Source: Bacteroidota bacterium
GTDB lineage: Bacteria > Bacteroidota > Bacteroidia > AKYH767-A > OLB10
DNA: 56,146 nucleotides
Direction: 5' to 3'
Assembly: GCA_024643795.1 (NCBI GenBank)
Contig: JAHEMF010000014.1
Coordinates: forward strand, 1 to 56,146
Below the pieces are notes generated by a model. That model saw only the letters and a program-made list of their open reading frames with translations. It was not told the DNA's origin and did not search any database. Below are positions 9,381 through 17,908 of the stretch, piece after piece. Position numbers and translations under genes: made by a program. Within the stretch, counting starts at the first letter, position 1; each line of letters begins with the position of its first letter.

Positions 9381-9862
9381 TAATCCTTAAAAATCCGAGC
9401 CAGTGCACCATATACAACGTCAGTTTCATACCCTTTAGAGAATGCATAACTCATCAATTTTTGCTTTATCTGGATGGATGACCCTTTATTAAAGGTTTTA
9501 TATTTGGTCTTTAAGAGGCCATCAAGCACACTTTGGTATTCTTCTGCTGGTATACCTCCTAATGCTCGTATAATCAAATCATTGTCAATTCCTTTCGCTT
9601 TTAACTCATACCTGATCTTAGTCTTCCCCCATTTCCTGGTTCTGAATTTACTCCCTGCAAAAGCCTCTGCAAACCTGGCATCATTTACATACCCTTCCTC
9701 TTTTAGCTGATCAATAACATTTGTACTGGTTTTAGGGTCGCACCCCAGTACTGAAAGCTTAAATTCAACCTCTGCCGCACTGCGCTCTCTGTAGGTGCAG
9801 TAACGCATTGCCTTGTCTAAAAAGTCAGCTGCCGAATTGCTTTTATCCTTAATCTTCATCAT
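9380..9862 (-). CDS. recX: RecX family regulatory protein
   Basis: A 160-residue all-helical protein of the RecX family, which binds RecA filaments and modulates recombination. Visible three-helix repeats include AMRYCTYRERSAAEVEFKL, EGYVNDARFAEAFA (the conserved D-x-RFA segment) and RKWGKTKIRYELKAKGI with the family G-x-x-KIRxEL pattern. Length fits the family. recA is not in the window. Its stop overlaps the start of the hybrid kinase gene, so the two are probably co-translated. The plus-strand lipoprotein gene lies upstream and diverges from it. Confidence 0.9.
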   Translation of the reverse strand: MMKIKDKSNSAADFLDKAMRYCTYRERSAAEVEFKLSVLGCDPKTSTNVIDQLKEEGYVNDARFAEAFAGSKFRTRKWGKTKIRYELKAKGIDNDLIIRALGGIPAEEYQSVLDGLLKTKYKTFNKGSSIQIKQKLMSYAFSKGYETDVVYGALARIFKD

Positions 9863-10052
9863 TCCCTTATATCAGCAGGTTAGATTGATCAATAAATAAC
9901 TCATCATATAACCGTGTCATCGGATCAATCATCATGAATTTAACAGTAAACAAGGCCCTAATATCCAAAATTTTAGATATTTGGGATTCTTTAATTCTGC
10001 AATCAACCTTGATTTAATAATCATGCTTACATTTACCGAAAAGAACAAAACT

Positions 10053-10901
10053 ATGAGAAAAGTATTCGGGCCAGCCTTATTTGTTTTGGCCATTTTCATT
10101 GCTCTATCAGCATGTAATAACCAGGCCACAAATGATGATGGCGACAATAATATGGAAACCATGGTGGAAGATACCACCCCAATTAATGAATTGGCTGACT
10201 TCAGATTTTCTTATACCATTGCGAACTTACCTTCACCTTTTCAGGTACTTGATGAATTTGCAAGATCAGGCCTGCCAATCAACACTTCACTTCTGAATCC
10301 ATCATCGAATGCAGAAAATTATCATAGCCTGAATAAACTAGCATTCAACTATGGAGTTTATGGAGTTGACCTTGGCTATGCAGTAGTTAATGAGCGTACA
10401 CCCGAGATCCTAATGTATTATCCAACAGTAAGAGATATCTCTCAACAACTTGACATAGGAGAATCATTTGACAAGTTTGCAATTCGTTTTGAAGAGAACA
10501 ATGAGAATCGTGATTCTCTTGCAAAGATCCTTGACGAAGCATATGCCGCAACCGATGATTACCTGCGCAACAATCAGCGATTGAAAGTTGCCAGTTTGAT
10601 CTTAGCCGGCAGCTGGCTTGAATGTCAGCATATCTGTGTAAATCTGCTTAAAGGAGTTGAAAGAAATGCCTCAAATGAGATCCTGTATCAGCGTGTATAC
10701 GAACAACGCTTACATCTTGAAAATGTGATCAACATACTTACTGAATTTAAGGACGACGCAGAGATTGCAGCAGTAATAAGCGAAATGTCGACGTTGCTTG
10801 AGCATTACAAAAAGGCCACTGACCCTTCAGAGATCAATAAGGAATTTCTTAACGGACTTTCAACTGGTATCTCAAATGTAAGGGGCAAGGTTATTGGCTG
10901 A
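10053..10901 (+). CDS. Lipoprotein of unknown function
   Basis: About 282 residues beginning MRKVFG, with a hydrophobic signal and lipobox LSAC. An outer in-frame ATG at 9981 would put 24 extra residues in front of the signal, so I prefer 10053. After an Asn/Asp-rich linker the protein is mostly helical, with LNKLAFNYGVYGVDLGYA and a long C-terminal helical region. I do not recognise a named domain. It precedes the ABCG-type transporter by 65 bases on the same strand, which makes a periplasmic partner of that transporter possible; this is inference from position only. Confidence 0.75.
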   Translation: MRKVFGPALFVLAIFIALSACNNQATNDDGDNNMETMVEDTTPINELADFRFSYTIANLPSPFQVLDEFARSGLPINTSLLNPSSNAENYHSLNKLAFNYGVYGVDLGYAVVNERTPEILMYYPTVRDISQQLDIGESFDKFAIRFEENNENRDSLAKILDEAYAATDDYLRNNQRLKVASLILAGSWLECQHICVNLLKGVERNASNEILYQRVYEQRLHLENVINILTEFKDDAEIAAVISEMSTLLEHYKKATDPSEINKEFLNGLSTGISNVRGKVIG

Positions 10902-10922
10902 CACCTATTACTTTTACAATAA

Positions 10923-10949
10923 GGGTCTTGCCTGAATCAGAACAGACCC
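10923..10949 (+). other. Imperfect nested hairpin between lipoprotein and transporter genes
   Basis: GGGTCT at 10923-10928 pairs with AGACCC at 10944-10949, and inside it CTGA (10932-10935) can pair with TCAG (10937-10940). There is no T-run after it, so it is not a standard terminator. It could affect mRNA stability or relative expression of the two genes. Confidence 0.35.
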
Positions 10950-10966
10950 CCTATTGATTCCGGCTT

Positions 10967-13900
10967 ATGAGTGATAAGATACTTAAGGCCTTGATGCAGC
11001 TTTTCGCCATCATTGCCAACAGCGAAAGACTCACCGGTCATGGACGTTCCATTGTTGAACTGTTTTTAAAACAGCAACTAAGCCAGTCCAGCGTCCCCCG
11101 CTACCTTCAGTTTTTTGATGAATACCTTGAAGTCCTTAGAGGGCGCGATAAAACAGGAAGGGAAAAAAAGCGCGTATCTGTAAACTCGGTTAAGGTGCTG
11201 CGCATCTGCACCGATATAAATCATGAACTTAACCAGCAACAAAAGTATGTGGTGCTTATCCGCCTGCTTGAATTTGCATACAGCTCTTCTGAAGATATTA
11301 CTGAGCAGGAACTTGAGTTTCTTTCCACTGTTGCAGAAGTTTTCAATATCAGCAAAGATGATTATGATTCGTGCCTGATACTTGTCTCATCAAAGAGCCC
11401 TGGAACAGTAGCTGATTCGCAACATTTTATATCATTATCCTCAACCGAACCCGCCTCTTCCGGACTGACAAAACACATTGTTAACAAAGGGTTTCAGGGC
11501 ACTGCCATATTCCTGTATTTCGAATCTACCGGTATATTGTTCATGAGATATTTCGGTGACGATACAGTAAAATGTAACGGACAGGGTTGTATTCCCGGAC
11601 AAGTATATGTAATAAGTCCCGGCACAGTGATCAGGGGCACGCGATCCAATCCGGTTTATTATAATGATATCATCAGAAGTTTTTTGAAAGACCAACTCCC
11701 TGAACCTATTTTATTCACTGCCGAATCTTTGGAATATGAATTCCGAAACGGTAAAAAAGGATTGCATGATTTTTCTTTTGAAGCTACTTCCGGAGAGATG
11801 ATCGGAATAATGGGAGGTTCGGGAGCAGGTAAATCTACTTTACTCAATCTTCTGAACGGAAACTATACTCCAAGTGCTGGTAAGGTAAAGGTTAACGGCA
11901 TAAGCATACACGATGAAGGAACGTTACTGGAAGGTGTTGTAGGGTATGTTCCTCAGGATGATCTGCTCATTGACGATCTTACAGTATATCAAAACCTGTT
12001 TTATAACAGCAAACTGTGCTTTGGCGATCTTGACAACAGCTCAATCGACAAACTGGTAGGTGAAACATTGGTTTCGCTCGGCCTATGGGAAATAAGAGAT
12101 CTCAAGGTTGGGAATGTTTTCAATAAAACTATCAGCGGAGGACAAAGGAAGCGGCTGAACATTGCCCTGGAATTGGTGCGCAAGCCTGCTGTACTTTTTG
12201 TGGATGAACCCACTTCCGGACTCTCATCCATGGACTCTGAAAATGTGATGGACCTGCTGAAAGAATTGTCGGTTAGCGGTAAACTTATTTTCGTGGTGAT
12301 ACATCAGCCGTCGTCTGACATTTTTAAACTCTTCGACCAACTTATCATTCTTGATCTTGGTGGTTATCCGGTATATTTTGGTAATCCTACCGACTCACTT
12401 TCATATTTTAAATCTTATTCCGGTCATGCCGATGCGGAGATCAATGAATGCATTGAGTGTGGAAATATAAATCCAGATCTGGTTTTTAACATCCTCGAAT
12501 CAAAAGTTCTGGATGAGTATGGAAACATCACACAAAACCGTAAAATAACTCCCAAGGAATGGTATGAGCATTATGTAAAAACGAAAGTCAGCAATGATTT
12601 TGATTCAAAGCAACATAACCGTCCTGATGTTAATTACAACAAACCTTCGCGCCTGCGTCAATTGCAGGTGTTTTTCACCCGTGATGTATTATCGAAGCTG
12701 AAGAACACCCAGTATATGCTCATCAATTTCCTGGAAGCACCACTACTGGCATTTATATTGGCTTATTTTCTCCGCTATTTTGATCCATCAGGTGAATACA
12801 TTTATAGTGAGAACATGAATATGCCTGCTTACCTGTTCATGTGTGTTATTGTAGCACTTTTTATGGGACTAACGGTAAGCGCTGAAGAGATCATCAGAGA
12901 CCGGAAGATCCAGGCTAGGGAATCCTTTCTCAACCTGAGCCGATCAAGCTATCTCTTTTCCAAAGTAGCCATACTGTTTATGCTTTCTGCCATCCAGACA
13001 TTATCGTTTGTTTTGATCGGAAATGCCATTCTAGGAATCCACGGCATGAACCAATATTACTTTCTTATTTTATTTTCCGTTTCATGTTTTTCAAATATGC
13101 TGGGGCTCAACATCTCATCCGCATTCAATTCTGCTGTCACCATTTACATACTTATACCATTCCTGATAATACCTCAGATCATTCTTAGCGGAGTAATTGT
13201 AAGTTTCGATAAACTGAATCCGAATGTAACATCTCAGGAGCATGTACCACTTATTGGAGAGGTGATGGCCTCCCGATGGGCTTTTGAAGCACTTGCGGTT
13301 CAACAATTCACCGGTAACCGTTACGAGCGCAACTTTTTCATGAACGACAAAAGAATGAATGAAGCGTTGTTCAAAAAGGACTTCTGGGCCGTTCACATGT
13401 CTGACCTGCTCGACTCTATTAAAACTTATGAGGCATCAGGATCCGGCGCACGTTCACTACTGTTCATCAATGAATTCACCAAAGAAAAAGCTTCCGGAAT
13501 GCCGCTGAAGCTGGATGTTGATGCACAAAATATTTTAACTCAAAGACCTACCAATTGGCACACTCAGTTGAAAAGTGAAATAGAAAATATAAGGCAATAT
13601 TATATAGGCGAATACAAAACCGCAAGACAAAAAAAGGATGACATAGTAGTTGCACTTGAAAAACAAATTGGCGCCAAGGGCCTTACCATGCTCAAAAAAC
13701 AAAACGCCAATGAGAGTCTCACAGAGTTAGTAAATAATTCCGGCGACTTCAATTACATGATCACTTACAATGATGAATACTACCGGAGATTCAGACCTAT
13801 TTATATGAATGGCTCTTCAAATGGCTTTTTACGTGCGCCATTTTATGTGAGCCGGAAAAATGTGTTTGGGAATTTTTACAATACCTATTGGGTTAACATG

Positions 13901-14026
13901 GGAGTGATCTGGATGATGTCTCTGATGCTTTTTCTGACGCTCTATTTTGACCTACTTAAAAAGGGCATCCACGGCCTTGAACGTGTTTCCGAAAAGATCC
14001 CGGCACTTAAAGTAAAAAGGCGGTGA
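10967..14026 (+). CDS. ABCG-type ATP-binding/permease protein with N-terminal TerB-like helical domain and large extracytoplasmic insert
   Basis: 1019 residues in one chain. Residues about 1-145 form a helical region resembling TerB; 150-240 look beta-rich. The ATPase follows: Walker A GGSGAGKST near 283, signature ISGGQRKR near 388, Walker B VLFVDEPTSGLSS near 408, and an H-loop HQPSSD. A permease of ABC2 type runs from about 583 to 780. A hydrophilic stretch of about 190 residues with charged helices follows, and a last membrane helix lies near 975-1000. Nucleotide domain before membrane domain is the ABCG/White order. The substrate is unknown. Its end is 3 bases from the convergent siaC-like gene, inside the signalling block. 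Confidence 0.88.
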   Translation: MSDKILKALMQLFAIIANSERLTGHGRSIVELFLKQQLSQSSVPRYLQFFDEYLEVLRGRDKTGREKKRVSVNSVKVLRICTDINHELNQQQKYVVLIRLLEFAYSSSEDITEQELEFLSTVAEVFNISKDDYDSCLILVSSKSPGTVADSQHFISLSSTEPASSGLTKHIVNKGFQGTAIFLYFESTGILFMRYFGDDTVKCNGQGCIPGQVYVISPGTVIRGTRSNPVYYNDIIRSFLKDQLPEPILFTAESLEYEFRNGKKGLHDFSFEATSGEMIGIMGGSGAGKSTLLNLLNGNYTPSAGKVKVNGISIHDEGTLLEGVVGYVPQDDLLIDDLTVYQNLFYNSKLCFGDLDNSSIDKLVGETLVSLGLWEIRDLKVGNVFNKTISGGQRKRLNIALELVRKPAVLFVDEPTSGLSSMDSENVMDLLKELSVSGKLIFVVIHQPSSDIFKLFDQLIILDLGGYPVYFGNPTDSLSYFKSYSGHADAEINECIECGNINPDLVFNILESKVLDEYGNITQNRKITPKEWYEHYVKTKVSNDFDSKQHNRPDVNYNKPSRLRQLQVFFTRDVLSKLKNTQYMLINFLEAPLLAFILAYFLRYFDPSGEYIYSENMNMPAYLFMCVIVALFMGLTVSAEEIIRDRKIQARESFLNLSRSSYLFSKVAILFMLSAIQTLSFVLIGNAILGIHGMNQYYFLILFSVSCFSNMLGLNISSAFNSAVTIYILIPFLIIPQIILSGVIVSFDKLNPNVTSQEHVPLIGEVMASRWAFEALAVQQFTGNRYERNFFMNDKRMNEALFKKDFWAVHMSDLLDSIKTYEASGSGARSLLFINEFTKEKASGMPLKLDVDAQNILTQRPTNWHTQLKSEIENIRQYYIGEYKTARQKKDDIVVALEKQIGAKGLTMLKKQNANESLTELVNNSGDFNYMITYNDEYYRRFRPIYMNGSSNGFLRAPFYVSRKNVFGNFYNTYWVNMGVIWMMSLMLFLTLYFDLLKKGIHGLERVSEKIPALKVKRR

Positions 14027-14029
14027 TTG

Positions 14030-14410
14030 TTAGTTTACAGCAGCTATCTCAAATTTAAGATCAACTATGGTCTGATAGTCATCGCCGGCTTCCATCATAT
14101 CTTCATCATCTTCTTCATACAACCACTTTACCACAACTTTTGATTTACCCGTTTGCTGCAGCGTTTCGAGTCGTCGTAATATATCCAGGATTATTTTGGA
14201 AGAGCTGGTGTTGAAATATTCAAGCTGAAAAGTCATTTCGGTTTCAGCAAGTGCTTTGTTTTGATAATTATCAAGCCATTCAAATACCGGCTTATAAAAT
14301 TCAACTGCATTCTCAGGGATGGAGCGGCCCCATAACTTTAACTTTCCGGCATCAGCATCAAATTCTATTCCGGGGGTCTTGCTGTCTGGTTCGAGCTTAA
14401 GGGTATTCAT
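14030..14410 (-). CDS. SiaC family (DUF1987) regulatory phosphoprotein
   Basis: A 126-residue protein of the DUF1987/SiaC family. It has the N-terminal strand PGIEFDADAGKLKLWGRSIPEN split by short loops, EFYKPVFEWLDNY, and the central FQLEYFNTSSSK motif. Thr 68 in FNTSSSK falls at the same number as the Thr phosphorylated by SiaB in the Pseudomonas aeruginosa SiaC system. In that system the unphosphorylated form activates a diguanylate cyclase; none is in this window. It lies 10 bases downstream of the SiaB-like gene, and the pair should share one promoter. Confidence 0.88.
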   Translation of the reverse strand: MNTLKLEPDSKTPGIEFDADAGKLKLWGRSIPENAVEFYKPVFEWLDNYQNKALAETEMTFQLEYFNTSSSKIILDILRRLETLQQTGKSKVVVKWLYEEDDEDMMEAGDDYQTIVDLKFEIAAVN

Positions 14411-14420
14411 AGATCAGATT

Positions 14421-14975
14421 TTATAATATTACTGAAAGAGTAAAGAACGCATAATGTTCATTTACCGGGGTGAATGTACAATTTAACTTGCTTCCCGATT
14501 TACGGGCAATCTCTATAAGTCCGAGTCCTGCACCACCCTTATCAGACAAGGTGGTAGTGCTCAAGCTTTCAAGATAAAATGCCTTTAATGATTCTTCATC
14601 CATATCATTGATCCGGCTGATACGTTCTTTGAGCAGATCAACATTTTCAAGCAACATAAAGTTTCCGGCATCCAGTTCAATGGCTTTATCCGACTTGAAA
14701 ACTGTTTTAAGGATCCCTTCCGATCGCATTTCATCTGCACCAGAATTGTTATGATGATGAAATATATTCTGTAGCACTTCTGTTAATACAGTAAAGTATT
14801 TCTTTCGCTTTCGCGGATCAGCAACACCATTTTCAAAAACCGGTTCAATTGTATGATGGATATCCTGTATTACCTCTTGAGTGACCTTTCCCTTAAACAA
14901 TAGGATATCTCCGGATCCTGAAAACTGAATGCCATCTGACTTCTCATTATTAAATAAAGCTAAAAGATCCTTCAT
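14421..14975 (-). CDS. SiaB family protein kinase
   Basis: A 184-residue GHKL-fold protein. The N-box-like helix TEVLQNIFHHHNN and the glycine-rich ATP lid DKGGAGLGLIEIARKSG are both visible, as in SiaB-type Ser/Thr kinases that act on SiaC. There is no His-phosphotransfer domain and no membrane segment, so it is an anti-sigma-like kinase, not a sensor histidine kinase. It is transcribed away from the receiver/PP2C gene, which would be its opposing phosphatase. An exact promoter match sits just upstream. Confidence 0.87.
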   Translation of the reverse strand: MKDLLALFNNEKSDGIQFSGSGDILLFKGKVTQEVIQDIHHTIEPVFENGVADPRKRKKYFTVLTEVLQNIFHHHNNSGADEMRSEGILKTVFKSDKAIELDAGNFMLLENVDLLKERISRINDMDEESLKAFYLESLSTTTLSDKGGAGLGLIEIARKSGSKLNCTFTPVNEHYAFFTLSVIL

Positions 14976-14992
14976 GAATTGTAATGATTTTA

Positions 14993-15024
14993 CAAATGTA
15001 ATTGGATTGATGTAATAATTGCAA
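14993..15024 (-). promoter_or_regulatory. Promoter for siaB-siaC-like operon
   Basis: On the minus strand TTG (15024-15022), 21 bases, then TACATTTG (15000-14993), matching the Bacteroidota TTG / TAnnTTTG arrangement. The predicted start is about ten bases before the siaB-like ATG at 14975. Confidence 0.55.
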
Positions 15025-15064
15025 GGTTTTAACTGTTCTTATCCTTCACTTTCACCTTTTATTG

Positions 15065-15097
15065 TTGCAGAGTGTATAAGAGTATTTCATATATTTG
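15065..15097 (+). promoter_or_regulatory. Promoter for receiver/PP2C gene
   Basis: TTG at 15065-15067, 22 bases, then TATATTTG at 15090-15097. The box ends 6 bases before the ATG at 15104, so the leader would be nearly absent. It points away from the siaBC promoter about 65 bases to the left. Confidence 0.5.
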
Positions 15098-15103
15098 TTA
15101 AGT

Positions 15104-16414
15104 ATGGAAGTGGTAACTGAAATAGCAACGAAAAAGGTTCTGGTGGTGGACGATGAGCCGGATATGGGCCCATTGATCACCGGAATGTTCAGGCTCAAGG
15201 TAAAGCGGGGTGAGCTTACTTTCGTGCATGCCGAGAACGGTGCTGCCGCCCTTCAAAAACTGGAAGAACAATCTGATATTGACCTTATCCTTACTGACAT
15301 AAATATGCCAGTGATGGATGGTCTCACTTTCTTAAATCAGATAAAAGATAAGGGGCTAAATCAAAAGGCAATCGTAATCTCTGCATATAACGACCTCAAG
15401 AATATCCGCACGGCTATGAATCGCGGCGCCTTTGATTTCATAACCAAGCCTATTGATCCGGAAGACCTTAAAGCTACTATCGATAAAGGCATAAACGAAA
15501 TGATGCTTGTTGAAGAACGGATCAGGATAAAAAAGGAACTGGAAGAAGAAAGAGACGCAAAAGAAAAGTTTCTGCTTGATCAGAAAGAACGGCTGGAAAT
15601 TCAAGTCACTGAAAGAACCGCAACCATTCACAACCAAAAAACTTTGCTCGAAGTACGGAACAAAGAAATTCTTGATTCCATTCATTATGCCAAGCGGCTT
15701 CAGGAAGCGATACTCCCTCCGCTATCAGCATTTCATGCCATTGTTCCCGAAGGGTTTGTTTTGTATCAATCCAAGGATATTGTTTCAGGCGATTTTTACT
15801 GGTTTGGCGAAAGCGATACCAAAAAAATTGTGGTTGCTGCCGATTGTACCGGCCATGGAGTTGCAGGAGCGCTCATGAGTATGATGGGAGTTTCGCTGCT
15901 CAACCAGATCATCGGTGCCGAAAAGATCGACACCCCTTCCAAAGTTCTCGATATGCTGGACGCAGCTCTGGCCAAGTCTATGAGGAAGTCGGGGGGCAAT
16001 TCCCATATAGGGATGGATGTGGCCATTCTGGCATTCAACAAAGACCTGTCGGCAGTAGAATATGCCGGCGCCAACCGCCCCCTATGGATCATCCGGGATG
16101 GCGAACTCATCACAATTGGGCCTGACAAATCCCCTATTGGCGGGCTTAGTGAGCGAAAACAGTCGGAATTCACAAATCAGCATGTCAATATTTCAAAAGG
16201 GGATGCGTTGTATATCTTTACCGACGGCTTTGCCGACCAGTTTGGCGGACCGGATGGAAAAAAACTGATGCGTAAGAATTTTAAAGATCATCTGATAAAC
16301 AACCGCCAACTCACTATGAAAGAGCAAGGTAACTCCCTTCATGAGTACTTTGAAAATTGGCGTGGTTCACTTGAACAGGTAGATGACATTTTAGTAATAG
16401 GTATTAAGATCTGA
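15104..16414 (+). CDS. Response regulator with SpoIIE/PP2C phosphatase output (SiaA-like role)
   Basis: 436 residues from ATG 15104; an in-frame TTG at 15095 is unlikely. A receiver (about 10-130) has VVDDEPD, phospho-acceptor D65 in LTDINMPVMDG, and the conserved Lys in ITKPID. A coiled coil (about 135-200) contains VTERTATI and SIHYAKRLQEAILP. The SpoIIE phosphatase domain has the metal motif ADCTGHGVAGALM, FTDGFADQ, and a terminal DDILVIGI. The family removes phosphate from Ser/Thr of partner-switch proteins, so the neighbouring SiaC-like protein is the likely substrate. The P. aeruginosa SiaA is a membrane protein; here a receiver replaces the membrane sensor. Confidence 0.9.
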   Translation: MEVVTEIATKKVLVVDDEPDMGPLITGMFRLKVKRGELTFVHAENGAAALQKLEEQSDIDLILTDINMPVMDGLTFLNQIKDKGLNQKAIVISAYNDLKNIRTAMNRGAFDFITKPIDPEDLKATIDKGINEMMLVEERIRIKKELEEERDAKEKFLLDQKERLEIQVTERTATIHNQKTLLEVRNKEILDSIHYAKRLQEAILPPLSAFHAIVPEGFVLYQSKDIVSGDFYWFGESDTKKIVVAADCTGHGVAGALMSMMGVSLLNQIIGAEKIDTPSKVLDMLDAALAKSMRKSGGNSHIGMDVAILAFNKDLSAVEYAGANRPLWIIRDGELITIGPDKSPIGGLSERKQSEFTNQHVNISKGDALYIFTDGFADQFGGPDGKKLMRKNFKDHLINNRQLTMKEQGNSLHEYFENWRGSLEQVDDILVIGIKI

Positions 16415-16468
16415 CAATTATCAAATTCCCCCCACCACATATTTTATTAAATCTGATTATAACAGGTA

Positions 16469-17773
16469 ATGGGAAATAATATTACAACAGACCGTTGCAA
16501 AGACATCATTAAAAAAGTTGATGCATTTCAGCATTTGCCTGAAAATGTACTAAATGATATTGCCGAAAAGCTAAACGTAGTTCAATACTCCAAAAACTCC
16601 ACTATAATAAAGAAAGGCGATGCAGGTAATTGCATGTACCTTATCATTGAAGGTAAGGTGAAGATCCATGATGCCGAGACCGTGATTGCTGAAATGGGAG
16701 AAGGTAATTTCTTCGGAGAATTCTCATTGTTGGATGACGAACCAAGATCCATGTCAGTAACTGCCATTGTTGATTCATCACTTGGAAGTATTTCTCAAAA
16801 CGATTTTTATAATCTGCTCAACCAACACCCGCACACCACACGTGATATCATTAAAACATTGATAGGAAGATTGCGCCTTCAAAACAGCCGCATGATTGAC
16901 CAGATGCGTGAACGTGCAGAAAAACTGGAAGCACTGGTTCAGGAACGCACTACCGACCTGCAGCAAAAGAATAAGGAGCTGGAAGAAACACTGTCCGAAC
17001 TACAGAAAACTCAGGAACAGCTGGTGATGCAGGAAAAGCTGGCCACATTAGGTCAACTTACCGCGGGCATTGCACACGAGATCAAAAATCCTCTCAATTT
17101 CGTGAATAATTTTGCTGCCCTCTCCAATGACCTCATCGAAGAATTGCTGGAAGCAAAGGATGATGAAGAACGCGAAGAGGTTATACAAGCTTTAAAGGAC
17201 AACCTGGCGCGCATTTACCAGCATGGTAAACGTGCTGATAGTATTGTTGCAAGCATGATGATGCATGCACGGGAATCATCGGGCGAGAAAGCACCTACCG
17301 ATATCAATAACATGTTAAACGAAACCATGAATCTGGCTTATCATGGTATGCCTTCAGCCGGAACCAAAATTGGTATCGACTTTGTAAAAAACATGGAAAA
17401 GGATCTGCCCGAATTGAACGTGATACAGCAGGACATTAACCGCGTGTTCCTGAATATATTCACAAATGCTATTCACGCTGTACGCGAAAGAGCGATGTCA
17501 GGCGAGGACCCTGCATACAAACCACAAATCACTATTACTACTCATTCAGACAACAAGAATGTTACCATTTCAATAAAAGATAATGGCATAGGTATTCCTG
17601 ACCTGATTCGGCAAAAGATCTTCAACCCGTTTTTCACAACAAAACCTACAGGACAAGGTACAGGCCTGGGTTTAAGTATAAGCTTTGATATCATCAAAGC
17701 TCATGGCGGCAACCTGGTAGTGAATTCAAAAGAAAAAGAATTCACAAACTTTATTGTCACCTTGCCACGTTAA
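16469..17773 (+). CDS. Cytoplasmic histidine kinase with cNMP-binding-type sensor domain
   Basis: 434 residues, no membrane segment. The Crp-like sensor spans about 15-135 ([24 protein letters not shown]). A coiled coil with [12 protein letters not shown] leads to the kinase core: acceptor H203 in [17 protein letters not shown]-box [12 protein letters not shown], then DNGIGIPD and [10 protein letters not shown]. There is no receiver of its own. It starts 54 bases after the receiver/PP2C gene, so that receiver is the natural phosphate target. The usual PRSMSV-type ring suggests a ligand pocket, but whether it binds a cyclic nucleotide is unknown. Confidence 0.9.
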   Translation: MGNNITTDRCKDIIKKVDAFQHLPENVLNDIAEKLNVVQYSKNSTIIKKGDAGNCMYLIIEGKVKIHDAETVIAEMGEGNFFGEFSLLDDEPRSMSVTAIVDSSLGSISQNDFYNLLNQHPHTTRDIIKTLIGRLRLQNSRMIDQMRERAEKLEALVQERTTDLQQKNKELEETLSELQKTQEQLVMQEKLATLGQLTAGIAHEIKNPLNFVNNFAALSNDLIEELLEAKDDEEREEVIQALKDNLARIYQHGKRADSIVASMMMHARESSGEKAPTDINNMLNETMNLAYHGMPSAGTKIGIDFVKNMEKDLPELNVIQQDINRVFLNIFTNAIHAVRERAMSGEDPAYKPQITITTHSDNKNVTISIKDNGIGIPDLIRQKIFNPFFTTKPTGQGTGLGLSISFDIIKAHGGNLVVNSKEKEFTNFIVTLPR

Positions 17774-17908
17774 ATCGTTAACTGCCCTGTCTTTTCCCAG
17801 GATTTCTGCTTTCATTTTATAGCAAGAGCATTAATCAATTTCCACGAGCATTTTGGGTAATACACTCCTTGCACTGATGTATTTTAGGTAATATTGAGGC
17901 AGTAATTC

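Noticed and set aside
9960-9985. Near-palindrome CCAAA...TTTGG before the lipoprotein gene as an operator
   Set aside because: Only five bases match in each arm in AT-rich DNA, which is expected by chance.
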